Below, piece after piece: positions 19,916 to 29,392 of a DNA stretch of 33,011 bases. The translations under genes and the position numbers were made by a program. The stretch is from Candidatus Nocardiopsis merdipullorum (GTDB lineage Bacteria; Actinomycetota; Actinomycetes; Streptosporangiales; Streptosporangiaceae), in contig DXDP01000113.1 in NCBI GenBank assembly GCA_019115445.1, positions 1-33,011 of the forward strand, given 5' to 3'. The notes under the pieces were generated by a model. It ran no database searches, was not told the DNA's origin, and saw nothing but the letters and a program-made list of their open reading frames with translations. Within the stretch, counting starts at the first letter, position 1. Each line of letters opens with the position of its first letter.

Positions 19916-21540
19916 CGCTTCTCCTTCCTGCGTTCTCGTACGGTTCCTGCTCCAGCGAGCACCGCCCGCATCGCCGACCGATCCACCAACGCCACGGTGG
20001 CGGTGAAGACCACTGCCCCCGCCGACCCGGCCACCGCCGCAGAACCGACCGCGGCCACAACACCGTCGACCTGCAAGGTCGAGGCCACTGCTCTGCCCAC
20101 CGCCCAACCGACCCCACCCGCAAGTGCCGAGGCCGCCACCGAACGGCCCACTCCGGCCAGTGCCGCAGCACCGTGTGCGCGAACCACGCCCACACACAAC
20201 AAGACCGCGGCCAGGGACAGACCGACGGTGCTCGACACCCCCAACGCCGTGATGGTCCATCCCGACGGCAGCGCCCACACGAGCACTGCCGCACACCCCA
20301 TCACCACGAGCCATCCCACCGTCTGGGCCAGGGCCGCCCGAACCTCGTGGGAAGATGCGTACAGGACCCGGCTGAGCAGAGCGATCAGACCGAACCCGAT
20401 CACACCCGGCGCGTAGGCCAGCAGCGCCCACTCCAACGCGCCCGGGTCCTGTTCGGCGAAGACCCGTGCCACGGGACCGGCCGCGGAGGCCAGCGCGGTG
20501 CCCACGATCCCGGTGGCCACGACGCAGGCACGTGCACTGCCCGAGACCAACGACGCAAACCCCACTCGGTCTTGTTCGGTGTGCGTGACGGCCAAAGCGG
20601 TGAATGCGCTCGTGGCGATGGGAACGGCGATCACCCCGTAGGGCAGGGTGAACAGGGCCCAGGCATAGGTGTAGAGCACAGAGGCACCCGCTCCCCCACC
20701 CCAGTTGGCCAGCACCACCGAGAACAACAAACACAATTGCATCGCCACCAGCGGCAGCAAAGCCGCCGCGGCCAGGGATCGGACCCGTTCCCCCACCCCG
20801 GCAGGGAAGAACAGCCGAGGACGCAGACGCAGGCTCAACCGTGTCGCCGGGCCAAGAGCGGTGACGAACAGTGCGGCCACCCCCACGGTGGTCCCCAACG
20901 ACAGGACGAGCTCGGCGGTCAGAGGAAGTTCCCCCAGGTCCTGACGGTGTTCGGCCCCCAAGGGCACGAAGGCCAGGTAGAAGGCGATCACCACGAGACT
21001 GGACACCAGCGGGGCCAACGCCGGTGACAGGAAACGTCTGTGCGACTGCAAGATGCCGTAAAGGACGGCGGCCAAACCGTAGAAGACGATCTGCGGGGAG
21101 AAGACCACGAGCATCCGTGCGGCCAACGTGAGCAACTCACCGTGACCACACCCCCGCACCGGGCCGAGCATCAACATCATCGTCGGGTAGGACACGAGCC
21201 CGAGCAGCAGTGACAGGGGCAGGGACAGCAACAGGACCCAGGTCATCAACGCCGAGGCTGTGTGCCGCACCTGGGCATGGTCACCGTTTCGGACGGCCGA
21301 GGCCAGGACCGGCACGACCACAGCGGTCAGGGCACCACCGATGACGATCTCGAACAGGACGGCGGGCACCTGGTTGGCGGTGACGTATGCGGTACCCAAA
21401 CAGGTGTCGCCGACGGTCTGGGAGAAGACGACCGTCCGCCCAAAACCTGCGAGCCGCGCCCCGACGGTGATCACCGCGATGAGCAATGCGGCCGTACCGA
21501 CCCCGTGTGTCACCCCACAGTCGGGGACAACCCGCGACAC
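19912..21540 (-). CDS. MurJ/MviN-like lipid flippase (MOP superfamily)
   Basis: GARLAGFGRTVVFSQTVGDTCLGTAYVTANQVPAVLFEIVIGGALTAVVVPVLASAV...; multi-TM MviN pattern. GTG at 21540 with GAGGAGGG upstream. Confidence 0.85.
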   Translation of the reverse strand: MSRVVPDCGVTHGVGTAALLIAVITVGARLAGFGRTVVFSQTVGDTCLGTAYVTANQVPAVLFEIVIGGALTAVVVPVLASAVRNGDHAQVRHTASALMTWVLLLSLPLSLLLGLVSYPTMMLMLGPVRGCGHGELLTLAARMLVVFSPQIVFYGLAAVLYGILQSHRRFLSPALAPLVSSLVVIAFYLAFVPLGAEHRQDLGELPLTAELVLSLGTTVGVAALFVTALGPATRLSLRLRPRLFFPAGVGERVRSLAAAALLPLVAMQLCLLFSVVLANWGGGAGASVLYTYAWALFTLPYGVIAVPIATSAFTALAVTHTEQDRVGFASLVSGSARACVVATGIVGTALASAAGPVARVFAEQDPGALEWALLAYAPGVIGFGLIALLSRVLYASSHEVRAALAQTVGWLVVMGCAAVLVWALPSGWTITALGVSSTVGLSLAAVLLCVGVVRAHGAAALAGVGRSVAASALAGGVGWAVGRAVASTLQVDGVVAAVGSAAVAGSAGAVVFTATVALVDRSAMRAVLAGAGTVRERRKEKR

Positions 21541-21550
21541 CGTGCCCTCC

Positions 21551-22390
21551 TCATGCGCACCGACCCCACCGATCGATGCCGCGCAGTGGCGGTACCCGGT
21601 CGATGATCCGCGAAAAACTGGTGCGTTCACTGGCCAGGGTCAGGGCAAGCACACCACCGAGCAGGGTCACACGCATCGAACGTTCGGCCTGGGCCACGGC
21701 CGCCACCCCCAGAGCGGCACCGAGCGCATTGGCCCCGGCATCCCCCAGCATGGAGCGTTCGGCGAGTTCGTCGGGAAGGAGTGCGATCGAAGCACCCACG
21801 GCCGGGCCGAGCAGGGGGGCTGCCGATGAGAACAAGGCGGGACCCGCCATGAACAGTACGAACTTGGTGGCCCGTCCGGGACGTAGGTCGAACAGGTTGA
21901 CCAGGTTGGCCCCTGCGGCGATGAGCGCGCCGTCCACGAGTGTGTCGACCGGCCCTCGACGCAGCAGTGCGGCGGCGGCCAGGCCGGTGGCGCCGATCCC
22001 GACCACCTTGACCAGGCCCGTGGTGATCCTTCCTCGGGACAGGGCACCGAAGTGCCCGCGCAGGCCACGTTCCTTCCCGTTTGCGGACAGGTCGTCGTAG
22101 GCACCGAATCCTGCCGCACCCGCAGCGGCCAACGCTGCCGCCGCACGAGTACGTGGATCAAGGCCCGGGACGAACATCCCGGCCACGCACATCCCGACGG
22201 CCAACGCAGGTCCCTCCCGCAAAGAAACAGTGCGCCCGCGGAAATTGAGGCGTTCCCATTTCCTCCTGTTGCTGTCACAGCTGGTGGCCAAGCGGGTGAA
22301 AAGGGTGGCGGAAGTGCGGGTGGCCACCGCCCCCAACGCGGCTCCGGCCAGCCCCTGCACCAGTCGATACGCGGTGGATGTGTCCATCAC
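21551..22390 (-). CDS. MraY/WecA-like polyprenyl-phosphate glycosyl-1-phosphate transferase family membrane protein
   Basis: AYDDLSANGKERGLRGHFGALSRGRITTGLVKVVG resembles the DD-motif loop; NLVNLFDLRPGRATK the N..N.xD motif; SMLGDAGANALGAALG the GDxGS.xLG motif. Divergent and short (279 aa). Confidence 0.7.
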   Translation of the reverse strand: MMDTSTAYRLVQGLAGAALGAVATRTSATLFTRLATSCDSNRRKWERLNFRGRTVSLREGPALAVGMCVAGMFVPGLDPRTRAAAALAAAGAAGFGAYDDLSANGKERGLRGHFGALSRGRITTGLVKVVGIGATGLAAAALLRRGPVDTLVDGALIAAGANLVNLFDLRPGRATKFVLFMAGPALFSSAAPLLGPAVGASIALLPDELAERSMLGDAGANALGAALGVAAVAQAERSMRVTLLGGVLALTLASERTSFSRIIDRVPPLRGIDRWGRCA

Positions 22391-23442
22391 TCACCGTCCG
22401 GTACGGTTCGTCGGGCCTCGTCCTCGAAGCCTCTTCCATCGGGTTCGTCCACCTCGCCGGGGTCGTCCACCTCGCCGGGGTCGTCCTCGTCGTCGGGGGC
22501 ACCGCTTTCTTGCGTCTTGGGAAGCGGGTCCGGCAGGAACCCCCGGGTGTCCTCCCCGATCCCGTAGGCACCCTCGTCACCTTCGACAGCGGCGGCCAGG
22601 ACCAGGACGGCCACGATGTCGCCCAGGGGTCGCCCCACCACATCGACGGTGCTGTAGGGAGGGTCCTCCGCCCGAACCAGGGTCAGTGTGCCTTCCTCGG
22701 CCGCCGATGAAGTGTCCCCGGCAAGAACGGTCGGTCCGACCCCGTCGTGCAGAGCACGGGCCAACTCGTCCAGGGCCACGATCGCGGTCTCGGAGGCCCC
22801 TTCGGGTTCGGAGGAGACATCGAGCGAGGGCGCCAGCACGAACACCGCGTCAGCGGATCCCGCGGGATCCCCGGAAAAGGACACGATCCCCCCCTTGTCG
22901 AAAGCGGCCAGGGAGGACTTGGCGTCATCGCTTCCACCTGCGTCCGTGCCTCCTGCCAGGGCACGAGCCAGTTCCGTGCCCGCATTCTCGTACGGGGTGC
23001 CGGACAACTCTTCCGGGTCCGAGGAGACCTGGGTCGCCAGTTCGTCGATGGAGGTGGCGTTGGTGGGGTCCACGAAGTTCTCGGAGATCTCCACCCGACC
23101 CACGACCTCGCCTCCGGCCTCCTCCACGCGTGCCTCGAGGGCAGCTGCGATCTCCGGATCCGTTCCGGGAACCAGGACCAAGGCCACACCCAGGCCGTAC
23201 AGACGTTCCTCGAGCATGTCCTCGGAGAGGCTCTCGGCCATCTCGTCGGCCCCGGTGTTGACACTGTCGGCCACATCGCGTTCGGCACGCAGGTCCTCGC
23301 TCGTTCCCCGTAGATCCGCCGTCTCGGACTTGAGCGTGTTGAGCAGCGGGTCCTGAAGCATCGTGGTGCCCAGGACGAGCCCCACCGTCAGTGCGAGGAA
23401 CACCGCGATGATGGAGACCAGGTGATAGCGGAAATCGATCAC
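22387..23442 (-). CDS. MctB/SteB family envelope protein (copper transporter MctB; SteB in corynebacteria)
   Basis: VIDFRYHLVSIIAVFLALTVGLVLGTTMLQDPLLNTLKSETADLR... typical MctB N-terminus. GTG at 23442 overlaps the steA stop. Confidence 0.9.
   Translation of the reverse strand: MIDFRYHLVSIIAVFLALTVGLVLGTTMLQDPLLNTLKSETADLRGTSEDLRAERDVADSVNTGADEMAESLSEDMLEERLYGLGVALVLVPGTDPEIAAALEARVEEAGGEVVGRVEISENFVDPTNATSIDELATQVSSDPEELSGTPYENAGTELARALAGGTDAGGSDDAKSSLAAFDKGGIVSFSGDPAGSADAVFVLAPSLDVSSEPEGASETAIVALDELARALHDGVGPTVLAGDTSSAAEEGTLTLVRAEDPPYSTVDVVGRPLGDIVAVLVLAAAVEGDEGAYGIGEDTRGFLPDPLPKTQESGAPDDEDDPGEVDDPGEVDEPDGRGFEDEARRTVPDGE
22445..22486. repeat. 18-bp tandem repeat (about 2.3 copies) in the mctB/steB C-terminus
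   Basis: tcgtccacctcgccgggg x2 then tcgtcc; encodes the repeated acidic DPGEVD peptide. Confidence 0.9.
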
Positions 23443-24668
23443 GTCAGCATCTCCGTCAACCAATAGGAGAAGGTGTCCCATCGCGCCGCGAGGAAAGTGA
23501 GATAGACCTGACCGGCCGGTGAACTGACGGCGGCGACCGCGATGGTGAGCATGCAAGCAGCCACCAACCCAAGGAGTGCCCAAGGGGAGATACGCGAACG
23601 GTACAGTCGGCTCACACCTTTGGCGTCGACCAGCTTTCCGCCCACCCGTAGGCGGGTGAGGAAGGTACTGGCCATCCCCGAACGCCCCTTGTCCAGGAAT
23701 TCCTCCAGGGTGGCATGTGTACCGACCGCGACGATGAGACAGGCACCCGCACCGTCGGCGAGCATCATCGCCACGTCCTCACTGGTGCCGGTCGCAGGAA
23801 AGACCACCGGGTCATGGCCCAGATCGGTCAGTCGAGGAAGACCGGGCGCTCTGCCGTCACGGTAGGCGTGCACGACGAGTTCGGCTCCGCAGGCAAGAAC
23901 CCGGTCCGAGACCGAATCGAAGTCACCGACGATGATGTCGGGCCGATAACCGGCCTCCATGACTGCGTCCGCGCCACCGTCCACGGCGATGATGACCGGA
24001 CGGAACTCACGGATGTAGGGACGTAGCGCGACGATGTCCTCGCGGTAGTGGTACCCGCGCACCACGATGAGGACATGGCGTCCCTCCATGTCGGTGTCGA
24101 TGGCCGGTACCCCGATGCCGTCGAGCAGCAGATCGCGCTCGCTCTGGAGGTAGGCCATGGTGTTGGCCGCAAAGGCCTCCAACTGGGTGGCCAGGCCTGC
24201 ACGTGCCTCGGCCATGGCTTCCTCGACGCTCACCGGGTCCAACAACGTTCCCCGGGCGAGGGGCTCCTCTCCCCGGTAGAGGGTTGCTCCCTCCAGGCGC
24301 AGGCGTTCCCCTTCACGTATGCGGGTGAAGATCGCAGGGTCGACCTCGTCCACCAGGGGGATACCCGCCGCCGCGATCATCTCCGGGCCTTGATTGGGAT
24401 AGCGCCCACTGATGCTTCTTGCGACGTTGAGGACGGCTGCAACACCGCAAGCCACGAGCGCCTCAGCACTGACCCGGTCCAGGTCGACATGGTCGATGAT
24501 CGCCATGTCACCGGGACGCAGGCGTGGGGTCAGGTTCTTGGTACGTCGATCCGACCTGACGGGAGCGACCAGCCCGGCGGGGGATTCCACCCGAGCGCGG
24601 CGAAACCGTGTGACTGTGGCGCTGAGCGCATCCGATACCTTCATCGGTGGCATACTGTCAGAACTCAA
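23439..24668 (-). CDS. steA: Putative cytokinetic ring protein SteA (thiamin pyrophosphokinase-like catalytic domain, C-terminal TM)
   Basis: LRPGDMAIIDHVDLDRVSAEALVACGVAAVLNVARSISGRYPNQGPE...DGIGVPAID...VDGGADAVMEAGYRPDIIVGDFDSVSD...STFLTRLRVGGKLVDAKGVSRLYR matches remembered Rv1697/SteA. Start may be 24653 or 24644. Confidence 0.93.
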   Translation of the reverse strand: MSSDSMPPMKVSDALSATVTRFRRARVESPAGLVAPVRSDRRTKNLTPRLRPGDMAIIDHVDLDRVSAEALVACGVAAVLNVARSISGRYPNQGPEMIAAAGIPLVDEVDPAIFTRIREGERLRLEGATLYRGEEPLARGTLLDPVSVEEAMAEARAGLATQLEAFAANTMAYLQSERDLLLDGIGVPAIDTDMEGRHVLIVVRGYHYREDIVALRPYIREFRPVIIAVDGGADAVMEAGYRPDIIVGDFDSVSDRVLACGAELVVHAYRDGRAPGLPRLTDLGHDPVVFPATGTSEDVAMMLADGAGACLIVAVGTHATLEEFLDKGRSGMASTFLTRLRVGGKLVDAKGVSRLYRSRISPWALLGLVAACMLTIAVAAVSSPAGQVYLTFLAARWDTFSYWLTEMLT

Positions 24669-24731
24669 CTACCTGGAGTGATAACAGCTGCTCGGTCGGC
24701 GTGTTCGGAACACGGTCACCGGGGTCTTGGC

Positions 24732-26441
24732 TCAAGCGCTCGGGTATGCCCTTTCGGGGTCGGCCTTGGCCAGCAACTCCTCGGCGTGCGCACGCCCCAA
24801 CTCGGAATTTTCCAACCCGGCGAGCATCCGCGACAACTCGCGCACTCGTCCCGGCCGGTCCAACCGGACCACACCGCTTTCGGTGACCAGCCCTTCGGTG
24901 GACTTCTCCACCACCAGGTGGGCATCGGCGAAAGCCGCCACCTGAGGCAGGTGGGTGACCACGATCACCTGAGCGCGCTGGGCCAGACGCGCCAACCGAC
25001 GACCGATCTCCACCGCGGCCTTACCACCGACCCCGGCATCGACCTCGTCGAAGACGAACGTGGGCACCGGATCGGCCCCCGCGAAAACCACCTCGATGGC
25101 GAGCATGACACGTGACAACTCACCACCGGAGGCACCCTTGTGCAAGGGCAACGGTGGGGAACTGGGATGCGGCGCCAACAACAGCTCGACCTCATCACGC
25201 CCGTGCGGCCCGAACTCCTCCTCGGTGCTGATACGCACACGCACCCGAGCGTGTGGCATCGCCAATGCCGTCAATTCCTCGGTGACCGCCTCCCCGAAAT
25301 GCTCGGCGGCCTCGTTGCGCAACCGGGTCAACTCCTCGGCAGCTGCTTCCATCCGCTCATACAGCTCATCGGACTCGGACTGCAGCTGCTCGATGTGCTC
25401 GTCGTCCCCTTCCAGCTCCTCCAACCGCTTGGCGGCCTGCTCCGCCCACGCAAGCACCTCATCGGTGCTCTCTCCGTACTTGCGGGAGAGCTGGGTGAGC
25501 AGCGCCCGACGCTCCTGTACCGCGGCAAGACGGGCCGGATCGGCCTCCACCGACTCGGCGTAGGAGGCCAACTCCGTGGCGGCGTCGGTGAGGATGTAGG
25601 AGGTCTCGTCCAACCGGTCACCGATCGCGGCCAACTGCGTGTCGTGTTCCCGCACCGAGGCCACCGCCTGCCGCGCCACCGACAGCAAGGCGGCCACATC
25701 GACCTCCACGTCGGAAGCCGGATCACCGGCCAAGGCCTCGTGCGCAGTGGTCGCCGCGATCCGCAACCCATCGGCGTGGGCCAACCGGGTCTCTTCCACC
25801 AAGAGTTCGGCGTCTTCCCCCGGCTGTGGCTCCGCCGCGGTGATCTCCTCCACACCGAAACGGAGCATGTCGGCCTCCTGGGCGCGCTCACGCGCCCGTT
25901 CCACCAATTCCTCCAGCTCCTGGGAAACATCCCGATAGCGGCGAAAGGCCACCGAGTACCGCTTCATGGCTTTGTGCAGCGCTTCACCCGCGAATCGGTC
26001 CAGGGACGAGCGCTGCCGGTCGGTACGCAACAGACGCTGCTGATCGGACTGGCCGTGCACCGCGACCAGATCCTCGGCAAGATAGGCCAACAGGCTCACC
26101 GGGGCCGAGCGGCCACCCATGGACGCACGCGAGCGTCCTTCGGCCGACACGGTACGGGCCATGAGAAGGACATCGTCCTCGATGTCACCACCGGCGTCGA
26201 ACACTCGGGAAGCCACCCGGCCGTCCGACGGCACGGTCAACCTCCCCTCGACCACCGCCCTGCCCGCACCCGGACGCACCCTCTGGGGATCGGCACGTCC
26301 ACCGAAGAGCAGCCCGAGCCCGGTCACAACCATGGTTTTGCCCGCCCCGGTCTCACCCGTGACGACGGTCAGACCCGGTGACAACTCCACAACGGCGTCG
26401 TCAATGACCCCGAGTCCCTGGATACGGACTTCCTCGAGCAC
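24732..26441 (-). CDS. recN: DNA repair protein RecN
   Basis: VLEEVRIQGLGVIDDAVVELSPGLTVVTGETGAGKTMVVTGLGLLFGGRAD...GASGGELSRVMLAIEVVF...TFVFDEVDAGVGGKAAVEIG. Confidence 0.97.
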   Translation of the reverse strand: MLEEVRIQGLGVIDDAVVELSPGLTVVTGETGAGKTMVVTGLGLLFGGRADPQRVRPGAGRAVVEGRLTVPSDGRVASRVFDAGGDIEDDVLLMARTVSAEGRSRASMGGRSAPVSLLAYLAEDLVAVHGQSDQQRLLRTDRQRSSLDRFAGEALHKAMKRYSVAFRRYRDVSQELEELVERARERAQEADMLRFGVEEITAAEPQPGEDAELLVEETRLAHADGLRIAATTAHEALAGDPASDVEVDVAALLSVARQAVASVREHDTQLAAIGDRLDETSYILTDAATELASYAESVEADPARLAAVQERRALLTQLSRKYGESTDEVLAWAEQAAKRLEELEGDDEHIEQLQSESDELYERMEAAAEELTRLRNEAAEHFGEAVTEELTALAMPHARVRVRISTEEEFGPHGRDEVELLLAPHPSSPPLPLHKGASGGELSRVMLAIEVVFAGADPVPTFVFDEVDAGVGGKAAVEIGRRLARLAQRAQVIVVTHLPQVAAFADAHLVVEKSTEGLVTESGVVRLDRPGRVRELSRMLAGLENSELGRAHAEELLAKADPERAYPSA

Positions 26442-26510
26442 CGATCCCTCTCCTGCTGGTTGACGCCACTGTCCATGTGCGTACACGGCATACCGGGGCC
26501 GCGACCCCGG

Positions 26511-27437
26511 TCAGCGGCCGTGCTCACCCCGCCCTCGCCACCCGGCCACCGGAAGGCCGAACTTGGCCACCAGCCGATCTGTGAACGGCGCCCGGTGCAG
26601 CCGGGCCAATCGCACCGGCGTATCAGCACGAGTGATCTCTATTCGTGCCCCGGCGGGCAATTCGACCATACGTCGTCCGTCGCACCAGAGCACGCCCGGC
26701 GCCGTCTCCGGAACCACTTCCAGCGCCACCTTGGCGTCCGGGCCCACCACCATCGGCCGCGCGAACAGGGAATGTGCGCTCAACGGCACGACCAGCAAAG
26801 CATCCACGTCGGGCCACACCACCGGCCCACCCGCGGAAAATGCGTGTGCCGTCGAACCGGTGGGTGAGGCGCACACCACCCCGTCACAGGTCCACCGTGA
26901 CAAGGGACGACCATCGATCTCCAGGACCGTTTCCAGGATTCGCCGGGCCTCACCCTTTTCCAGGGTCGCTTCGTTGAGCGCCCAGGTCCGCACCGGGGCC
27001 GTGCCGTCATCACGCCCACCATGGAAAACCGCCACGTCGAGCGTCATCCGCTCCTCCACGACGTAGTCGCGGTCGACGACGCTGCGTACGGTCTCCCCCA
27101 GATCCTCTCGTTCGGCCTCGGCAAGAAAACCCACGTGGCCCAGGTTCACCCCGAGCAGAGGAGCACCGGCCGGGCGTGACAGCTCGGCAGCGCGCAACAG
27201 CGTGCCGTCCCCACCCAGAACCATGACCAGTTCGACGCCCTTCGCGGCGTCCACGCCTTCCACCGGTTCGACCGGGTCCAGGTCGAACCCGGCCGTGGCC
27301 AGTTCCTCGATCTCGTCCTTGAGCATGCGTATGGACAGACCCGCACGGCTGAGACTTTCGTGGACCAGCTGGGCGCTGCGCAGCGCCGCGGGTCGACCGG
27401 TGTGGGCCAGCAGGAGAACACTACGTCCGCTGGTCAT
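26511..27437 (-). CDS. nadK: NAD kinase
   Basis: VMVLGGDGTLLRAAELSRPAGAPLLGVNLGHVGFLAE...SPTGSTAHAFSAGGPVVWPDVDALLVVPLSAHSLFARP. Confidence 0.97.
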   Translation of the reverse strand: MTSGRSVLLLAHTGRPAALRSAQLVHESLSRAGLSIRMLKDEIEELATAGFDLDPVEPVEGVDAAKGVELVMVLGGDGTLLRAAELSRPAGAPLLGVNLGHVGFLAEAEREDLGETVRSVVDRDYVVEERMTLDVAVFHGGRDDGTAPVRTWALNEATLEKGEARRILETVLEIDGRPLSRWTCDGVVCASPTGSTAHAFSAGGPVVWPDVDALLVVPLSAHSLFARPMVVGPDAKVALEVVPETAPGVLWCDGRRMVELPAGARIEITRADTPVRLARLHRAPFTDRLVAKFGLPVAGWRGRGEHGR

Positions 27438-27545
27438 CGTCGTCCCCTTACGTCGGCCCCCGGCGGGGGAGTCTGATGCCGATCGGGCTCATGGGCCGAC
27501 TCGGCCGAGCCACGTTATCGGACCTTCGTGAAACGGTGCCACGCC

Positions 27546-28346
27546 TCAGCGTGGTCCCTCCTTGATCGCACGTGTCAGATCAACCTCGTCCAAGGGTGGT
27601 TCACCAGCACGCAACCACAAGAAATACTCGACGTTGCCCGCAGGTCCCGGAAGCGGGCTGGCCACGACATCCACCACACCCAACCCCAGGGTGAGAGCGT
27701 ACGCGGCCACCTCACCGACCGCATCGGCACGCAACTCCGGATCCCGGATCACCCCTCCGGAACTCACCTTCTCCTTACCGACCTCGAACTGGGGTTTGAC
27801 CATCAGGACGAAGTCGGCATCGGCGGTGACACAATCTTTCAACGGCTGGAGGAGAAGTTTGAGGGAGATGAACGACACATCCCCCACCACCAGATCGGGA
27901 CGGGGCTCACCGATCTGTTCAGGGGTCAGGTCACGGATGTTGACCCGCTCCATCACCCGTACACGGTCGTTGCTGCGCAAGGCCCAGGCCAACTGCCCGT
28001 AACCGACATCCACGGCGGTCACGTGCGCGGCGGAACGGCGCAACAGCACGTCGGTGAACCCACCGGTCGAAGCACCGGCGTCCAAGGCACGTCGTCCGGA
28101 CACATCGAGGGAGAAGGCATCGAGCGCACCGATGAGCTTGTGTGCCCCGCGTGAGACATAGGACGGTTCGTCGGACGGTGCACGCACCACGATGGGCTGG
28201 TCGATACCCACCTGGGTCGCTGCCTTGGACGCCACCATCCCCGCGACCCGGACGAACCCCTCATCGATGATTTCTGCGGCGTGTCCTCGTGAACGCGCGT
28301 GGCCGCGACGAACGAGTTCCGCGTCGAGCCGACTACGTTGTGCCAT
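27546..28346 (-). CDS. tlyA: TlyA family 16S/23S rRNA methyltransferase/hemolysin
   Basis: MAQRSRLDAELVRRGHARSRGHAAEIIDEGFVRV (S4-like) plus RALDAGASTGGFTDVLL (SAM motif) and VGDVSFISL. Confidence 0.95.
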   Translation of the reverse strand: MAQRSRLDAELVRRGHARSRGHAAEIIDEGFVRVAGMVASKAATQVGIDQPIVVRAPSDEPSYVSRGAHKLIGALDAFSLDVSGRRALDAGASTGGFTDVLLRRSAAHVTAVDVGYGQLAWALRSNDRVRVMERVNIRDLTPEQIGEPRPDLVVGDVSFISLKLLLQPLKDCVTADADFVLMVKPQFEVGKEKVSSGGVIRDPELRADAVGEVAAYALTLGLGVVDVVASPLPGPAGNVEYFLWLRAGEPPLDEVDLTRAIKEGPR

Positions 28347-28367
28347 GGTCACCAAGAATAGCGGTGC

Positions 28368-28535
28368 TCATCGGACACCGTTGGCACCAGGGTCGAGCGC
28401 TCCCAGGACCGCGGACAGCTCCTGGTGCAACTGTTCGAAAACCTCGACGTGCTCGGCCGTGGGGCGCTCCTCCAACGAGGACAGACGCTCCTTGGTACCT
28501 TCCAGTGTTCTTGCGGCCAACTCCTCGGGATCCAT
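28368..28535 (-). CDS. Small conserved hypothetical protein (55 aa; Rv1693-like position)
   Basis: MDPEELAARTLEGTKERLSSLEERPTAEHVEVFEQLHQELSAVLGALDPGANGVR directly upstream of tlyA. Confidence 0.7.
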   Translation of the reverse strand: MDPEELAARTLEGTKERLSSLEERPTAEHVEVFEQLHQELSAVLGALDPGANGVR

Positions 28536-28581
28536 GGTCACTTCCGTGCTTTCGTCCTTGATCGGGGCTTGACCCGGCACT

Positions 28582-29199
28582 CTACTTCTTGGTCGTTCCC
28601 TTGCTCCTGGTGGTGCGCTTGCCCGATGACCTGCTCCGCGTGTTCTTGGGTTTGTCCTGCGTGGGCGCCTTCTTCGGCACGGAGGCAGCTTCGCCCGTCT
28701 CGGTGACGGCGGCCGGCTCTTTCGATGCCTTCGCGGTTCTTGTGGTTTCGTCCACGGTGCTCTGCACCGCCTCCGGGGCGCGGTCGTCGCCACCGGCATC
28801 GACAGAACTCACCGGCAAGTCCCCACTCGCGCTCTGCGGGGCCAGAGCACGCTCGACCGCATGGCGCGCGGCCAGGCGTCGCTCCAGTTCGGCGACCCGG
28901 CGGGCCAGACGCTCGTACTCGCCACGCGGTACGACATCCATCGTCTCCAACTGCCGGGTGACCTCACCGCGGACCAGGTCGGCGATGGCTTCCCGATTGG
29001 TGCGGCTCGTCTCGACCAGCTCTGCGGCCAACGCCTGGATGTTCTGTCCCACCTTGGGCAGTTCCTCTCCCTCGGCGACCGGGGAAACCTGCCCGTTGGC
29101 CCGCAACAGGGTCTTGGCCGCGGCCACGGCCTCCTTGCGGGACAACTCGGTGAGGCCATTGGCAGCATCGAGGTAAGTACGTACCGCGTCGACGACCAT
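28582..29199 (-). CDS. Phasin-like coiled-coil protein with a basic Lys/Arg/Thr-rich C-terminal tail
   Basis: MVVDAVRTYLDAANGLTELSRKEAVAAAKTLL...QNIQALAAELVETSRTNREAIADLVRGEV...ending KNTRSRSSGKRTTRSKGTTKK. Confidence 0.7.
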   Translation of the reverse strand: MVVDAVRTYLDAANGLTELSRKEAVAAAKTLLRANGQVSPVAEGEELPKVGQNIQALAAELVETSRTNREAIADLVRGEVTRQLETMDVVPRGEYERLARRVAELERRLAARHAVERALAPQSASGDLPVSSVDAGGDDRAPEAVQSTVDETTRTAKASKEPAAVTETGEAASVPKKAPTQDKPKNTRSRSSGKRTTRSKGTTKK

Positions 29200-29392
29200 G
29201 CTGTGGTGCTCCTTGGACCGCGTGGGGAGGGAACAGAACGAAGGTGCGTGGAGGCAACGGGGGTCTTCCACGCAGCGGGGACACACGGACAACGCTACCG
29301 GGCCCGGACCCAAGATCGCACGCAAACCTCGAAGCCCGTCCCCCTTCGACCGAACCCTCGGGAAAGGGGCGGCGATGAGGCATCATGGGCAC

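Noticed and set aside
19916-20734. N-terminal extension of the glycosyltransferase ORF to 20734
   Set aside because: The extension is Gly/Arg/Cys-rich out-of-frame reading of the MurJ-like gene. The GTG at 19915, overlapping the upstream stop, is a better start.
24701-24713. Palindrome GTGTTC-G-GAACAC between recN and steA
   Set aside because: Perfect 6-bp arms but does not fit the LexA box (needs GAAC-N4-GTTC orientation) and no family motif could be assigned; short enough to be chance.
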